From positions 2,418,001 through 2,482,000 of the forward strand of contig OY970183.1 in NCBI GenBank assembly GCA_963708155.1: 64,000 bases of DNA, in the 5' to 3' direction. Below are positions 8,946 to 17,695 of the stretch, in pieces. Origin of the DNA: Methylovirgula sp963708155 (GTDB lineage: Bacteria; Pseudomonadota; Alphaproteobacteria; Rhizobiales; Beijerinckiaceae). The position numbers and the translations under genes are program-made. How positions within the stretch are numbered: the first letter of the stretch is position 1; every line of letters begins with the position of its first letter. The notes under the pieces are model-generated. The model was not told the DNA's origin. It saw only the letters and a list, made by a program, of their open reading frames with translations, and did no database searches.

Positions 8946-9117
8946 AGGCTCCGACCGACGGGGGGACAGTAAGAAGGGGCTCAATTTACGTTCGTTATCG
9001 AGAACAAGAAGACGATAACACGCCTTGCCCCCAGGAATTTCTAGCCCTTCCTGCCGGTCAGAACAATATGTCCCGGTAAAGCTTTCTTGAAATCAAGGGT
9101 TTATTTCCGACCGGGAT

Positions 9118-10420
9118 TCAGCAATCAAGCGTCGTCTCGACTTCCCATTTGGTGAGATGACGGGTGTATTCGTCCCAGGCTTGGGTCTTCAGCTTCACAT
9201 AGGCGGTGACGAATTCGGTGCCGAAGGCTTTCTCGTAAAGCGGCGAGGCTTCCAGCGCGCGCAGCGCGTCGAGCAGGTTGAGCGGCAATTTCTTCGCGCC
9301 TTCGACCAGATGGCCGTGGGTATACATGTTGATATCGAGGCGCTTGCCCGGGTCGCGCGCGTGCTTGATGCCATCGAGGCCAGCCGCAAGCACCGCCGCC
9401 TGCAGAAGGTAGGGGTTGGCGGCGCCGTCGGCGAGGCGCAGCTCGAAGCGACCTTCTTCCGGGATGCGCACCATATGGGTGCGGTTGTTGCCGGTATAGG
9501 AGATCGTGTTCGGCGACCAGGTCGCGCCGGAGAGCGTGACGGTGCCGTTGATGCGCTTGTAGCTGTTGACCGTCGGGTTGGTGATCGCCGTCAGCGCCTC
9601 GGCATTGGCGAGAATGCCGGCGAGGAACTGGTAGCCGAGCTTCGAGACGCCGAGCTCGCCCTTTGCGTCGGAAAAGACGTTCTTGCCGTTCTTCCACAGC
9701 GACACATGCGAATGGCAGCCGTTGCCGGTGAGGTTGGGGAAGGGCTTGGGCATGAAAGTCGCGCGCAGCCCATGCTTCTCGGCGATCGACTTCACCATAT
9801 ATTTGAAGAACGAGTGGCGGTCGGCGGTGACGAGCGCGGTGTCGTATTCCCAGTTCATCTCGAACTGGCCGTTGGCGTCCTCGTGATCGTTTTGATAGGG
9901 CCGCCAGCCCAGCTCCAGCATGCTGTCGCAGATTTCCGAGATCACGTCGTAGCGGCGCATCAGCGCGCTCTGGTCGTAACAGGGCTTTGACTGCAGATCG
10001 CCCGGATCGGAAATGCCGTCGCCGCTGGGTGAGATCAGGAAGAATTCACATTCGACGCCGGATTTCATTTCGAGGCCCTGGTCCGGCGGCCTCGGCGATC
10101 AGCCGCCGGAGCACGTTGCGCGGCGCGTGCTCGACTTCCTTGCCATCCATCCAGGGATTGCCGGCAAACCAGCCGACTTGCTTCTTCCAAGGCAGCTGGA
10201 TGAGGCTTTCCGGATCGGGAATGACGAACATGTCGGCGTCGGCGGGCGTCATGTCGAGCCAGGTCGCGAAGCCCGCAAAGCCCGCGCCGCTCTTCGCCAT
10301 CGCGGCGATGGCTTCGGCCGGGACCAGCTTCGAGCGTTGCGTGCCGAACAGATCGGTGAACGAAATCAGGAAATATTTGATGCCATGGTCCTTGGCGATC
10401 TTCTCAAGATCTTTTGACAT
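9118..10420 (-). CDS. gmaS: Gamma-glutamylmethylamide synthetase / type III glutamine synthetase-like, one frame break
   Basis: This ATP-dependent glutamate ligase is 433 aa once a single extra base near 10081 is removed. The N-terminal part (DHGIKYFLISFTDLFGTQRS, WLDMTPADADMFVIPDP) and the catalytic half (ECEFFLIS, YQNDHEDANGQFEMNWEY, GNGCHSHVSLW, NNRTHMVRIPEEGRFELRL) follow the GmaS/GlnT subgroup closely. The Glu and His metal-binding blocks of glutamine synthetases are present. GmaS makes gamma-glutamylmethylamide from methylamine, the first step of the N-methylglutamate pathway. GlnT makes glutamine. GmaS is preferred from remembered similarity to Methylocella-type enzymes and from the sox/mgd context. 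A strong RBS (AAAGAGGA) precedes ATG 10420. Confidence 0.82.
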
Positions 10421-10594
10421 GTCCTCTTTCCCATTCGAAGATTCTTTGACTGGACTTGATGCGTGCGATCAAAGGAATGAGGCGTTACGGTGCCTCTGGG
10501 GTCGATAAGGAGATGCAAAAATCACGCTCGTTCGATGCATTGGGATTGGCGTCGGGAAAGATCTCATATTCGAACATCTTGCGCGATACGCATG

Positions 10595-11161
10595 TCATGC
10601 GAAAAGCCGGTTGGTGCGTTTCTTTGCAGCAGCCTTGTCGTTCTTTTTTGCAGTTTTATTCGCGACGACGAGATAAACCGGGCACTCTGCGAGACGGCGC
10701 ACGCGATAGGGTTCTTGATCCCAGAACAAGCCCGCGAAGAGCCAGTGGTGCGGCGGGGGCGCTGCCATTACGATTGCATCCGGCCGGCGTCGCTCTGCCT
10801 CTTTCAAGATGCGGCCCGAGGCGTTGCGCGTACTTACCACGGAGCCGGTCGCCTCGACGCCGCGGCGTTTTAGTTGCCGCACGGCCTCGGCTACAGCATC
10901 GTGTTGGGCTTGCCATTCCCGCTTTGTCGGCATCAGGCCTGGATGCGGCAGACCGAAGCTGCTGCCCCAGATGCGCGCGACCATGAAGACATGTACAGGC
11001 GCCTTTGCCTTCTTCGACAGACGCGCCGCGAACTCGATCGCTTCGGCCGAGATGGCCGTTCCTTCCGAAGCGAGCATGATTGAAGAAGGCGCCGCGGTCT
11101 GCGGATCGGGAAGTTCCGGTGTCGGGCTCCACGGCCAGCGCCGTGCGAATTTCAGGGTCAT
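10595..11161 (-). CDS. Universal stress protein (UspA-like)
   Basis: This 188-aa soluble protein has a UspA-like fold pattern: an N-terminal strand 'SSIMLASEGTAISAEAIEFA', a central 'VHVFMVARIWG' strand, a middle helix 'AVAEAVRQLKRRGVEATGSV' and the C-terminal 'RRPDAIVMAAPPPHHWLFAG' before 'VRRLAECPVYLVV'. The classic G-x2-G-x9-G(S/T) nucleotide motif is not intact, so ATP binding is doubtful. The tail is Lys-rich. It lies 77 nt downstream of the amino-acid permease on the same strand. Permease-USP pairs are common, and the USP often modulates the transporter. Confidence 0.75.
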   Translation of the reverse strand: MTLKFARRWPWSPTPELPDPQTAAPSSIMLASEGTAISAEAIEFAARLSKKAKAPVHVFMVARIWGSSFGLPHPGLMPTKREWQAQHDAVAEAVRQLKRRGVEATGSVVSTRNASGRILKEAERRRPDAIVMAAPPPHHWLFAGLFWDQEPYRVRRLAECPVYLVVANKTAKKNDKAAAKKRTNRLFA

Positions 11162-11238
11162 GACGCAAATCCAAAGCTGTGAAGCTATGACCGGCAGCCG
11201 GGCAGGGCTGCCGGTCGATTGCGTTGGCGCTTCCGCGA

Positions 11239-12759
11239 TTACGAGGTCGCCCCCTCAAGCGCGAGCTTACGTTTGTCTTCCAGCTTGCGGTACCAGTAGA
11301 GCGGCAGGTAGGCGAGCAGGGTAACCCAACCAGCCCAGTAATAGATCTCGACATTGCCGAGCTTCGAATACCAGAGGCCACCAAACAGCCAGAACACGAA
11401 ATAGATCACCGCGAGAAGCAGGGCGACATACTTCATGAATTCGGGCAGCTTAAACGGCCGGCGCAGTTGCGGCTTATCCTGCCGGAGCAGGAAGTAGCCT
11501 ATGAGAACCGGAATGAAGGAAATCGTATAGCCGACGTTGGAGAAGCTGTAGATTTCAACAGCGCCGCCCGCGAGCACGACCAAGAGCGAGGCCACGATGT
11601 TGAACGCCATCGCGCGAGCTGGTACGCCGTGATCGTTCAGCTTGGTGAACCAAAGCGGGAATTCGCCGTCGAGCGCCATTTGATAAAGCGCGCGGCCGGA
11701 GCCCATGATCGCGTTCAACGCCGAAAGTGCGAGAGCAACGATCAGCATCGCAGCGATGATCCAATCCAGCGCGTGACCTGCGACGCCGGGGAAGACCTTG
11801 TCCGCGAAGGTGACGAAGATCGTCTTCGGGTCTGAGAGAGCCGAATTGGACAAGGCCTTTGCGCCCAGAACGACGATGAAGGCAATCGGTATCAGCGTAT
11901 AGATGAAGACACCGTAGCCGCCTTCTAGGTTCATGGCGATCTTGGCGTCACGATCGGGATTCGAGCATTCGCCGATATAGCAAGCGGCCGCTTCCATCGC
12001 GATCACGTTCCAGGTCAGCAGGAAGCCATAAGCAACATAGACTTGGAACCAGTTGAAGCCGCTGATCGACGAGAAGAAGCTCGTCCCGTCGACATGCCTG
12101 AACCCGGCAAGCTCATTCAGATGCACGACGCTTGGATTGAAGATCCAGGCGACCGCGATGAAGGTCAGCGGGATCATCGAGAGCAGGGCCAGCACGGTCG
12201 CGAAGGCCGCGCCGAACTTGATGCCGCGGTAGGCGGGAATGAAGAAGAGCAAAATGCCGATCACGGAGATGATCAGCGTTGACCAGGCGATGAAGGTATG
12301 GATCGGTGTGAAGCCGGCCGTCGTGTTGAAACCAAAACGATCGGCGAGATAAGCCGCCGCCAGAATCATGTTGAGCGGCGCCACCGGAAACCACCCCAGC
12401 CAATAGGCCCAGGCTGTAAATCCGTTGACGTGTTTTGCGAAATTCGGCCAGCGGGTGACAAAGGCCGGATAGGCATAGCTCGGCGAGCCGCCGGTGCGTT
12501 CCGGCATCATTGCCGCAAGCTCTGCCAGGAAGAGGCAAAGCAGCCAGCCTGTGAGGGTGATAAAGACCGTGATCGGAATCGATGAGGCGCCGAGAGATGT
12601 AACCATCACCGGCGCGATACCCGTCACGAGAATCGTTCCGGCCAAACCGATGACGAATGCGCCCCACCAATGCGTCTCGCGCTTGAGACCGCCGTGGTTA
12701 TAGCCCAGTTGATCAGTAGCGTGCTGTTCTACGATGCTCGGGTTCGATTGTGTTGTCAT
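11239..12759 (-). CDS. APC-family amino acid permease
   Basis: This 506-aa integral membrane transporter has about 12 hydrophobic segments. The first membrane block carries the APC hallmark ('GAFVIGLAGTILVTGIAPVM' then 'PITVFITLTGWLLCLFLAEL'). It is followed by 'MMPERTGGSPSYAYPAFVTR', matching the conserved 'P-x-x-G-G-x-Y' loop after TM2 of amino acid/polyamine/organocation carriers. It has the family's usual length. A good RBS (AGGGAGCGG) precedes ATG 12759. The order permease, USP, gmaS on one strand suggests uptake of glutamate, an amine or an N-methylated amino acid for the module. The substrate is not readable from the sequence. Confidence 0.88.
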   Translation of the reverse strand: MTTQSNPSIVEQHATDQLGYNHGGLKRETHWWGAFVIGLAGTILVTGIAPVMVTSLGASSIPITVFITLTGWLLCLFLAELAAMMPERTGGSPSYAYPAFVTRWPNFAKHVNGFTAWAYWLGWFPVAPLNMILAAAYLADRFGFNTTAGFTPIHTFIAWSTLIISVIGILLFFIPAYRGIKFGAAFATVLALLSMIPLTFIAVAWIFNPSVVHLNELAGFRHVDGTSFFSSISGFNWFQVYVAYGFLLTWNVIAMEAAACYIGECSNPDRDAKIAMNLEGGYGVFIYTLIPIAFIVVLGAKALSNSALSDPKTIFVTFADKVFPGVAGHALDWIIAAMLIVALALSALNAIMGSGRALYQMALDGEFPLWFTKLNDHGVPARAMAFNIVASLLVVLAGGAVEIYSFSNVGYTISFIPVLIGYFLLRQDKPQLRRPFKLPEFMKYVALLLAVIYFVFWLFGGLWYSKLGNVEIYYWAGWVTLLAYLPLYWYRKLEDKRKLALEGATS

Positions 12760-13456
12760 GAGTTCCGCTCCCTAGTTGCCAACTCAAGGCGGCAATTATT
12801 TTTTTGGTCGCATAGAAACGCCCGTCGAGCGGGCGTCCAGACAGTCCAGTTAGATCGGAAGATGAATGTGCCGCGATACGACTTTTGGTCGGCGGGCAAA
12901 CAGACTCTGTCTCTGTGCTGCGAACACGTGGCGCTCCTTCCCGAAGTCAGTCTGCCTTTAGTGGCAGTTCCTGAAAAGAAATTTGTTTTCTTCAAAACAA
13001 AGTTTGTGCCATCTGGAGCGGGACATGTCTACAGGGCGTAAACCGTATTTTTTAGGCAGAATTGCCTATTTGCGATGCATCTGCCCGACGACCCCAGGGT
13101 GCTGCTCAAAATGTTAGCAATTCAAAAGGCCGGCGCGCGGCGACGGATAACGATGCCGCGATAATTGGAGCGCCGGGCCGCGCGCGTGCGATAGCAGGCG
13201 GCCGGATCAACGTCTCGTCGAGCGCGTCGGTTGATGCGGGCCGATCTGCTTGCCGAAATCATCGCGGAATGCGAGGCGCGTCGCACCACCATAGTCGTGA
13301 CCGATGTCGCGACCAGCGCGCAAAAAGCGTAAAGCCCAATTGTCCGGCGCGCCGGCTTAATGCTGCCAGGTAGCCGACTGTCCGCCATAAGGGCTGCTGT
13401 CCGCCATAAGGGCTATTGAGAGTCGCTCAAGCGGCGAACGACAGCGAAACGAGATT
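12760..13456. other. Long intergenic region upstream of the permease
   Basis: About 700 nt contain no convincing gene. The part next to 12759 is AT-rich (a run of seven T near 12797-12803) and probably holds the permease promoter. A 19-bp tandem duplication lies at 13378-13414. A short frame beginning at about 13232 (MRADLLAEIIAECEARRTTI) has no RBS and resembles no family I know. Confidence 0.4.
13378..13414. repeat. Two tandem copies of a 19-bp unit
   Basis: CTGTCCGCCATAAGGGCTG occurs at 13378-13396 and again at 13397-13414, the last base of the second copy differing. The unit is not part of a gene. It sits about 45 nt from the 3' end of the tRNA-Thr gene and could be a replication-slippage duplication. 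Confidence 0.85.
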
Positions 13457-13531
13457 TGGTGCCGGCGGAGAGGATTGAACTCCCGACCTTCGGTTTACAA
13501 AACCGCTGCACTACCGCTGTGCTACGCCGGC
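13457..13531 (-). tRNA. tRNA-Thr (UGU)
   Basis: On the minus strand the acceptor GCCGGCG pairs with CGCCGGC, followed by discriminator A and an encoded CCA. The D arm, the anticodon loop TTTGTAA (anticodon TGT), the variable loop and the T arm with GGTCGGGAGTTCAATCC-like sequence are all in order. The length is 75 nt including CCA. The gene stands alone between hypothetical genes. Confidence 0.95.
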
Positions 13532-13831
13532 CAAATTCGGTGCTCGCCCGCGTGAGCTACCAGCGCCGCGGCCTGCTGGCAATGGCGGGGAAAGGGCGAT
13601 ACTCTTAATCAAGCCTTTACCAGTTCGCGAAAGATTGCGGGAGTGTTGCAAGTTATCCGCAGCGGGTCGGCCTCGGCCGCAACCTTGCCTTATTGGAGCT
13701 TTAGCTTCCGCGCCGCCGTTGGTTGACTGGCCGTCAGGGGGATTTTCGAGTCGCGGGAAGGGATTCGGCCTCCGACCAACCGGGGGCAGAAGTTTCGACG
13801 GCGTCGATGCGGCGCGCTTTTGGAGGGACAG

Positions 13832-14161
13832 ATGTCGAGTCAGGTAAAATCGGTAGTGAAGACGGGCGCCGCGCTCGCGCTGGCCGCCGGCCTCGCCACC
13901 GCTGTTGCGCTCCCCGCCCAGGCTGACGGTGGCGGCGCCTTCGCAGCCGGCCTTCTCGGCGGCACAGCCCTCGGCCTCATTGCCGGTAGCGCCGCGGCCT
14001 CTGCCGCCCCGCCGCCGCCTCCGCCGCCGCCGCCTTATTATGCGCCCGCCTATGTCGGCGGTCCTTACGCACCGCCGCCTCCGCCGCGCTGCTGGTACGA
14101 GCCGCAACAGGTCTGGGACGGCTATGAATACGTCGTCCGGCGCGTCCGCGTCTGCCAATAA
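13832..14161 (+). CDS. Secreted proline-rich small protein
   Basis: The protein is 109 aa. Its signal peptide has a basic start (MSSQVKSVVKTG), a hydrophobic core (AALALAAGLATAVALP) and AQA-type cleavage near residue 32. A Gly/Ala-rich hydrophobic stretch (FAAGLLGGTALGLIAGSAAA) and a polyproline run with tyrosines follow. The C-terminus 'RCWYEPQQVWDGYEYVVRRV' has two cysteines that could pair. I recall many short Rhizobiales envelope proteins of this build, with no known function. ATG 13832 has GGAGGG 7 nt upstream. The frame continues to a TTG at 13820 that I reject. Confidence 0.65.
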   Translation: MSSQVKSVVKTGAALALAAGLATAVALPAQADGGGAFAAGLLGGTALGLIAGSAAASAAPPPPPPPPPYYAPAYVGGPYAPPPPPRCWYEPQQVWDGYEYVVRRVRVCQ

Positions 14162-14294
14162 ATCTATCTGATATCCGCAGCTTCCTCGCCAAGGTCCGGC
14201 CTCATCGGCTGGACCTGCGGGATTTCGCGCGTTAAGTTCCGCTCGTCGCCGTTAACGGATTTTTAACCATTGGCGCGCGGCGAGGGAGCGTGCC

Positions 14295-14726
14295 ATGCGC
14301 GTTGGACTTTTCCTGCTGGGTCTTGCCGGGCTCAGCCTGACGGCGCCGAGCCCATTGTCGGCGACACCCGGATTCGTCGTGCTTTCCGCGCCCCGTGGCT
14401 TCACGGTTCTGGGCACAGTTGAGAACTTTCATCCGGGTCACCAACACAGGAATTTCTACGGCGCCGCCGCGCAGGATACTGCCCTGCTGACGGGCGGGTT
14501 CGAGGCCGCGCAGGAAGACTGGACGCCGCCGGACGCCCCGCAGTATCAGCCCTATTCGCCGCCCTATTACCCGGCTTATTACGCGCCGCCACCGCATTAT
14601 TGCTTCCACCCGTTGGTGATCCACCTCGCGCCGGAGCGTCATACCGGGAAGCTGCCGCGGGTGATTTACGGGACAAGGCCGCTGAACTGCCCGGAGTTCA
14701 GAATAGTCCTTTTCGCAACGACTTAG
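14295..14726 (+). CDS. Secreted hypothetical protein with Pro/Tyr-rich segment
   Basis: The protein is 143 aa. The signal peptide (MRVGLFLLGLAGLSLTAPSP) has likely cleavage near SATP. The mature part carries a Tyr/Pro-rich segment (PYSPPYYPAYYAPPPHYC) like that of the preceding secreted protein, then a C-terminal 'RPLNCPEF' with a second Cys, so one disulfide is possible. The build resembles that of the preceding gene, and the two may be functional relatives in the envelope. No catalytic motif is visible and I do not know the family. Confidence 0.55.
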   Translation: MRVGLFLLGLAGLSLTAPSPLSATPGFVVLSAPRGFTVLGTVENFHPGHQHRNFYGAAAQDTALLTGGFEAAQEDWTPPDAPQYQPYSPPYYPAYYAPPPHYCFHPLVIHLAPERHTGKLPRVIYGTRPLNCPEFRIVLFATT

Positions 14727-14733
14727 CCTCTTG

Positions 14734-14760
14734 AGCTCAAGCTAATATTTAGCTTGAGCT
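14734..14760. terminator. Bidirectional hairpin between convergent genes
   Basis: A perfect 12-bp inverted repeat AGCTCAAGCTAA (14734-14745) and TTAGCTTGAGCT (14749-14760) is separated by TAT. It lies between the stop of the secreted protein and the stop of rlmB, which is inside the right arm. There is no long T-run, so it may act as a 3' stability element as much as a terminator. Confidence 0.6.
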
Positions 14761-15768
14761 TGACGCGAGTCGGCTGCGCGCCAGCGCAAGCGCGACCGCG
14801 CAAGCATTTGACACATTGAGGCTCTTGATCGCGCCCGGCATATCGAGCCGGGCGAGCAGGTCGCATTTCTCGCGGGTGAGTCGCCGCAAGCCTTTATCCT
14901 CGGCGCCAAGCACCAAGGCCAGCGGGCGCGTCAGCGGCGCCTCTTCCAATACGACCGGTGCCTCGGAATCGAGCCCCACCCGCAGATAGCCGAGTTCGCC
15001 GAGTTCTTCGAGCGCACGGGCGAGATTGACGACGCTGACGATCGCCACGTGCTCCAAGCCACCGGAGGCGGCCTTGGCGAGGAGGCCCGTGAGTTCCGGC
15101 GCATGGCGCTCTGTCGTCACCAGGGCATCGACGCCGAAGGCCGCGGCGCTGCGGACGATGGCGCCGACATTATGCGGGTCGGTGATCTGATCGAGCACCA
15201 GGACCAGGCCGCTCTTCGATTCGATCTCATCGAGATCTGGCGCGGGCAGGGGCTCGGCCTCGAGCAAAACGCCCTGATGCACCGCCTCGCGCCCGAGTTT
15301 GCGGCTCAAATCCTCGGCCTCGACGATCTGCGGCACGAGGCCAGCTAAGGCGCAATCGGCGGCCAGCCGCGCCGCGGCGGCCTCCGTCGCGAAGAGGGCG
15401 AGCGGCCGGCGCTTTTTGGCGCGCAAAGCCTCCTGGACGGCGTGAAAGCCGTAGAGAAGGCTGACCTGCGTCGAGGCGCGGCGAAACGGGGGCGCGGCCT
15501 TGTGTGAGGGCTTATGTACGGGCTTGGCACCCTGTTTTTCATTGCCGTGCGCGTGGCCGCGCGCTGACCCGCGCCCTTCGGAGTTTGCTTCGCCGCGCGT
15601 CTGGGGCTTGGCCTCAGATTTCGCCGTATGGGATTTGAATCCGGGCCTTGCGGCACCGTGATATTTGTCGGCCTCGCGGCGCGGTGGCTTGTTGCGCAAT
15701 CGGTTTTCCTTCGGGCGCAGGATCTTGAGGGGTTGACGAAGCGCCGCCGACTTTCCATAAGCGCGCAA
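14749..15768 (-). CDS. rlmB: 23S rRNA (guanosine-2'-O)-methyltransferase RlmB-like (TrmH/SpoU family)
   Basis: This SAM-dependent RNA 2'-O-ribose methyltransferase is 339 aa. The substrate-binding L30e-like domain spans about 100-170 ('LLYGFHAVQEALRAKKRRPL'), and the SPOUT knot domain follows. The three SpoU motifs are 'LVLDQITDPHNVGAIVRSAA', 'LALVLGAEDKGLRRLTREKC' and 'IKSLNVSNACAVALALARSR'. The first 100 residues are unusually long, Lys/Arg/His-rich and low-complexity. Such disordered basic leaders occur in Rhizobiales RlmB and may help rRNA binding. The start could lie further in. The tRNA-Tyr gene begins 45 nt upstream on the other strand. Confidence 0.88.
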   Translation of the reverse strand: MRAYGKSAALRQPLKILRPKENRLRNKPPRREADKYHGAARPGFKSHTAKSEAKPQTRGEANSEGRGSARGHAHGNEKQGAKPVHKPSHKAAPPFRRASTQVSLLYGFHAVQEALRAKKRRPLALFATEAAAARLAADCALAGLVPQIVEAEDLSRKLGREAVHQGVLLEAEPLPAPDLDEIESKSGLVLVLDQITDPHNVGAIVRSAAAFGVDALVTTERHAPELTGLLAKAASGGLEHVAIVSVVNLARALEELGELGYLRVGLDSEAPVVLEEAPLTRPLALVLGAEDKGLRRLTREKCDLLARLDMPGAIKSLNVSNACAVALALARSRLASSSS

Positions 15769-15812
15769 TCAACGGTCCGCGCAAGGTTCCCGCTTGTCCG
15801 CGGCTTTGACGC

Positions 15813-15897
15813 GGGGGAGTGTCCCGAGTGGCAAAGGGGGCGGACTGTAAATCCGCTGGCTATGCCTTCGTAGGTTCGAGTCCTACCTCCCCCACCA
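15813..15897 (+). tRNA. tRNA-Tyr (GUA)
   Basis: This class II tRNA with an encoded CCA is 85 nt. Acceptor GGGGGAG pairs with CTCCCCC, the anticodon stem-loop is CGGACTGTAAATCCG (anticodon GTA), and a long variable arm (GGCTATGCCTTC) precedes T arm GTAGGTTCGAGTCCTAC. It is divergent from rlmB. Confidence 0.95.
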
Positions 15898-15958
15898 CAT
15901 CAAATGTGCCGCTCTACCCGACACCACACCTACAGCAGATCGACGAGCTGAGCCCATC

Positions 15959-16819
15959 TCAGCCGTGGCCGTGTGCCAGAAGGATTTGCAGCAGCGTGAT
16001 CAAAGTCTCGGCGAGAATGAGTGCCACGATGACCGCCTCGAGCCGGGCCGAGCGATCGACGTCCAGAATATCGGTGAGCGCCTGGCCCGTCTCGACGATC
16101 ACATTGAGCTTTTGCGTCACCGCCTTGGCACGCTCGTTCAGTTCGTATTCGTCTTCGAGCCTTGCATAGAGCCGCTCGAGGCTCGAGTGATCCCAGAGAA
16201 TGTCCGGCTTTTCCTCGACCGCAACGCGGCCGGAAATGCGGTGCTGCGCGATGAGCGCCTGTCCGATCAGTTTCAGCATCGATCGCCGGTTCCAAGGCGC
16301 GCGGCCGGTCCGGGCGAGTTCGCCCGCGAAGGGCTCGATGGCGTCGAAGACGCCGCCGAGCCTGTTCTCGTCGCGCGCGAGTGCCACCGATTTTGACAGC
16401 ACGTCGGCGACGACGAGAAAGCGCGCCGGGGAAAGATCAGGGATTTCGACGGGGCCTCCGGGCTGTACGCGATCGTCATAGTCGGCGCGGATCTCGAGCG
16501 CGGCGGTTTCTTCGTTTTTACCGTCCGGCCGTCCGGAAATTCGTCTCGCGATCTTTTCGAGGAAGCCCGTTTCCTCGGCCGGGCTCAAACCGGCGAAGAC
16601 GACGACGCCGAAGCGGTAGAGCGCGATGAATTTGGTTGGGGAGAGCCGCGTCGCGAGCGGCACCGTCGCGATCATGTCACCGCGTTCGAACCCTGCGGCG
16701 TCGATCCGGTCGCCGACATGGATCGCATGCGCGAGTACGCGCGTGATCGGCTGGGAAGGGGACGTCGCCACCCCCGGTCCGGCATTATCAATCCCGACGT
16801 TCGGCGTTTCGTCCGACAT
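15959..16819 (-). CDS. RMD1/YagE family (DUF155) protein
   Basis: The protein is 286 aa. The central block is typical of DUF155: 'FIALYRFGVVVFAGLSPAEE', 'DLSPARFLVVADVLSKSVAL', 'LIGQALIAQHRISGRVAVEE' and 'PDILWDHSSLERLYARLEDE'. The C-terminus has one hydrophobic helix (VIVALILAETLITLLQILLA), so the protein is probably tail-anchored in the inner membrane. Eukaryotic relatives (Rmd1, Rmd8) act in mitochondrial translation or meiotic division. The bacterial role is unknown. The DUF4239 gene upstream is on the same strand. Confidence 0.85.
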   Translation of the reverse strand: MSDETPNVGIDNAGPGVATSPSQPITRVLAHAIHVGDRIDAAGFERGDMIATVPLATRLSPTKFIALYRFGVVVFAGLSPAEETGFLEKIARRISGRPDGKNEETAALEIRADYDDRVQPGGPVEIPDLSPARFLVVADVLSKSVALARDENRLGGVFDAIEPFAGELARTGRAPWNRRSMLKLIGQALIAQHRISGRVAVEEKPDILWDHSSLERLYARLEDEYELNERAKAVTQKLNVIVETGQALTDILDVDRSARLEAVIVALILAETLITLLQILLAHGHG

Positions 16820-16900
16820 CTCCTCGCCCTATGGATGTCCTGAGGTTCTATCTGCAGCTTTTATGACAGCCGTAGAATAATATTCTTGGCGCCCACAAAT

Positions 16901-17695
16901 CTATGGGGCGGTGTTCGCGCCCGGCGCGCTGTGTTCGTTTATCACGTCTGTAATGGCTTCCGGACCTACCTTCACCGTCCCCGTAAAAGGCCGGTCCATG
17001 ACGACGATGATGAACAATTCGGAAAAAACGAGAACGGAAAGAAGCGTCGTCATAAGCATCTGCGCCCGCAAATTTCTGGTTCCGAAGAAAAATGTGAAAC
17101 CGATCGTCAAGGTCGCTCCAAGGAAAAGAACCACCCAGAGAATTCCCGGAACCGTTCCCTCGGCTGCGAGTATACGGCCGCGCCGGGCCTGCGTGAGCGC
17201 ATCAAGCTGATTGAAGATTTCGGCGACCAAGGGCGTGCTGGTTTGCGGCGTCGCTGACGCGATCACCGTTTTGTAGAGGCTGGCGAGAAGCTGATGGGTT
17301 TTCATGCTCTCGGTCTGGTCTTCCATCGCCGGCCATTCGTCGGTGACGGCGGAGCGGAGATAGGCCGTCAGAGCACTCCGAAGCGCCGCGGCTTTGGTTT
17401 CGTCCAGTCCCGACGAAAGGTGGTACATCGCGGCCGCAGCGCCTGCCTCTTTCTCGACGATGCCCTCGGCATCCGAGTACTTCTCCCAAACGAGGATAAT
17501 CGCGAAAGCCAGGAGGACCGCATAAAGCACGCCGACGGTTGCGAATTTGAAGCCGGCGACTTCATTGTTGGTCGTCAGTTTTTCGAGCGCGATGAAGCGG
17601 CGAACGAGAACGGGGCCGAGGCATGCAAGGATGCTTGTAACGCCAACCAGCAGGAAGCCGGAGAACCAAAGCGGCTCATGGATAAGAAACAGCAC
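16901..17695 (-). CDS. DUF4239 (bestrophin-like) membrane protein
   Basis: This 264-aa membrane protein has an N-terminal pair of hydrophobic helices ('WFSGFLLVGVTSILACLGPV', 'FATVGVLYAVLLAFAIILVW'), a long soluble middle with 'EKEAGAAAAMYHLSSGLDE', and two C-terminal helices ('GILWVVLFLGATLTIGFTFF', 'MTTLLSVLVFSELFIIVVMD') before 'RPFTG'. That order is characteristic of DUF4239. GTG 17695 is preferred as the start because it puts the first membrane helix near the N-terminus. The frame is open back to an ATG at 17806. Channel activity is a family speculation only. Confidence 0.78.
   Translation of the reverse strand: MLFLIHEPLWFSGFLLVGVTSILACLGPVLVRRFIALEKLTTNNEVAGFKFATVGVLYAVLLAFAIILVWEKYSDAEGIVEKEAGAAAAMYHLSSGLDETKAAALRSALTAYLRSAVTDEWPAMEDQTESMKTHQLLASLYKTVIASATPQTSTPLVAEIFNQLDALTQARRGRILAAEGTVPGILWVVLFLGATLTIGFTFFFGTRNLRAQMLMTTLLSVLVFSELFIIVVMDRPFTGTVKVGPEAITDVINEHSAPGANTAP

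Noticed and set aside
13062..13373. 103-codon frame in the permease-tRNA gap
   Set aside because: Arg/Ala/Gly-rich, no RBS, no family motif, and on a strand where the reverse is equally open.
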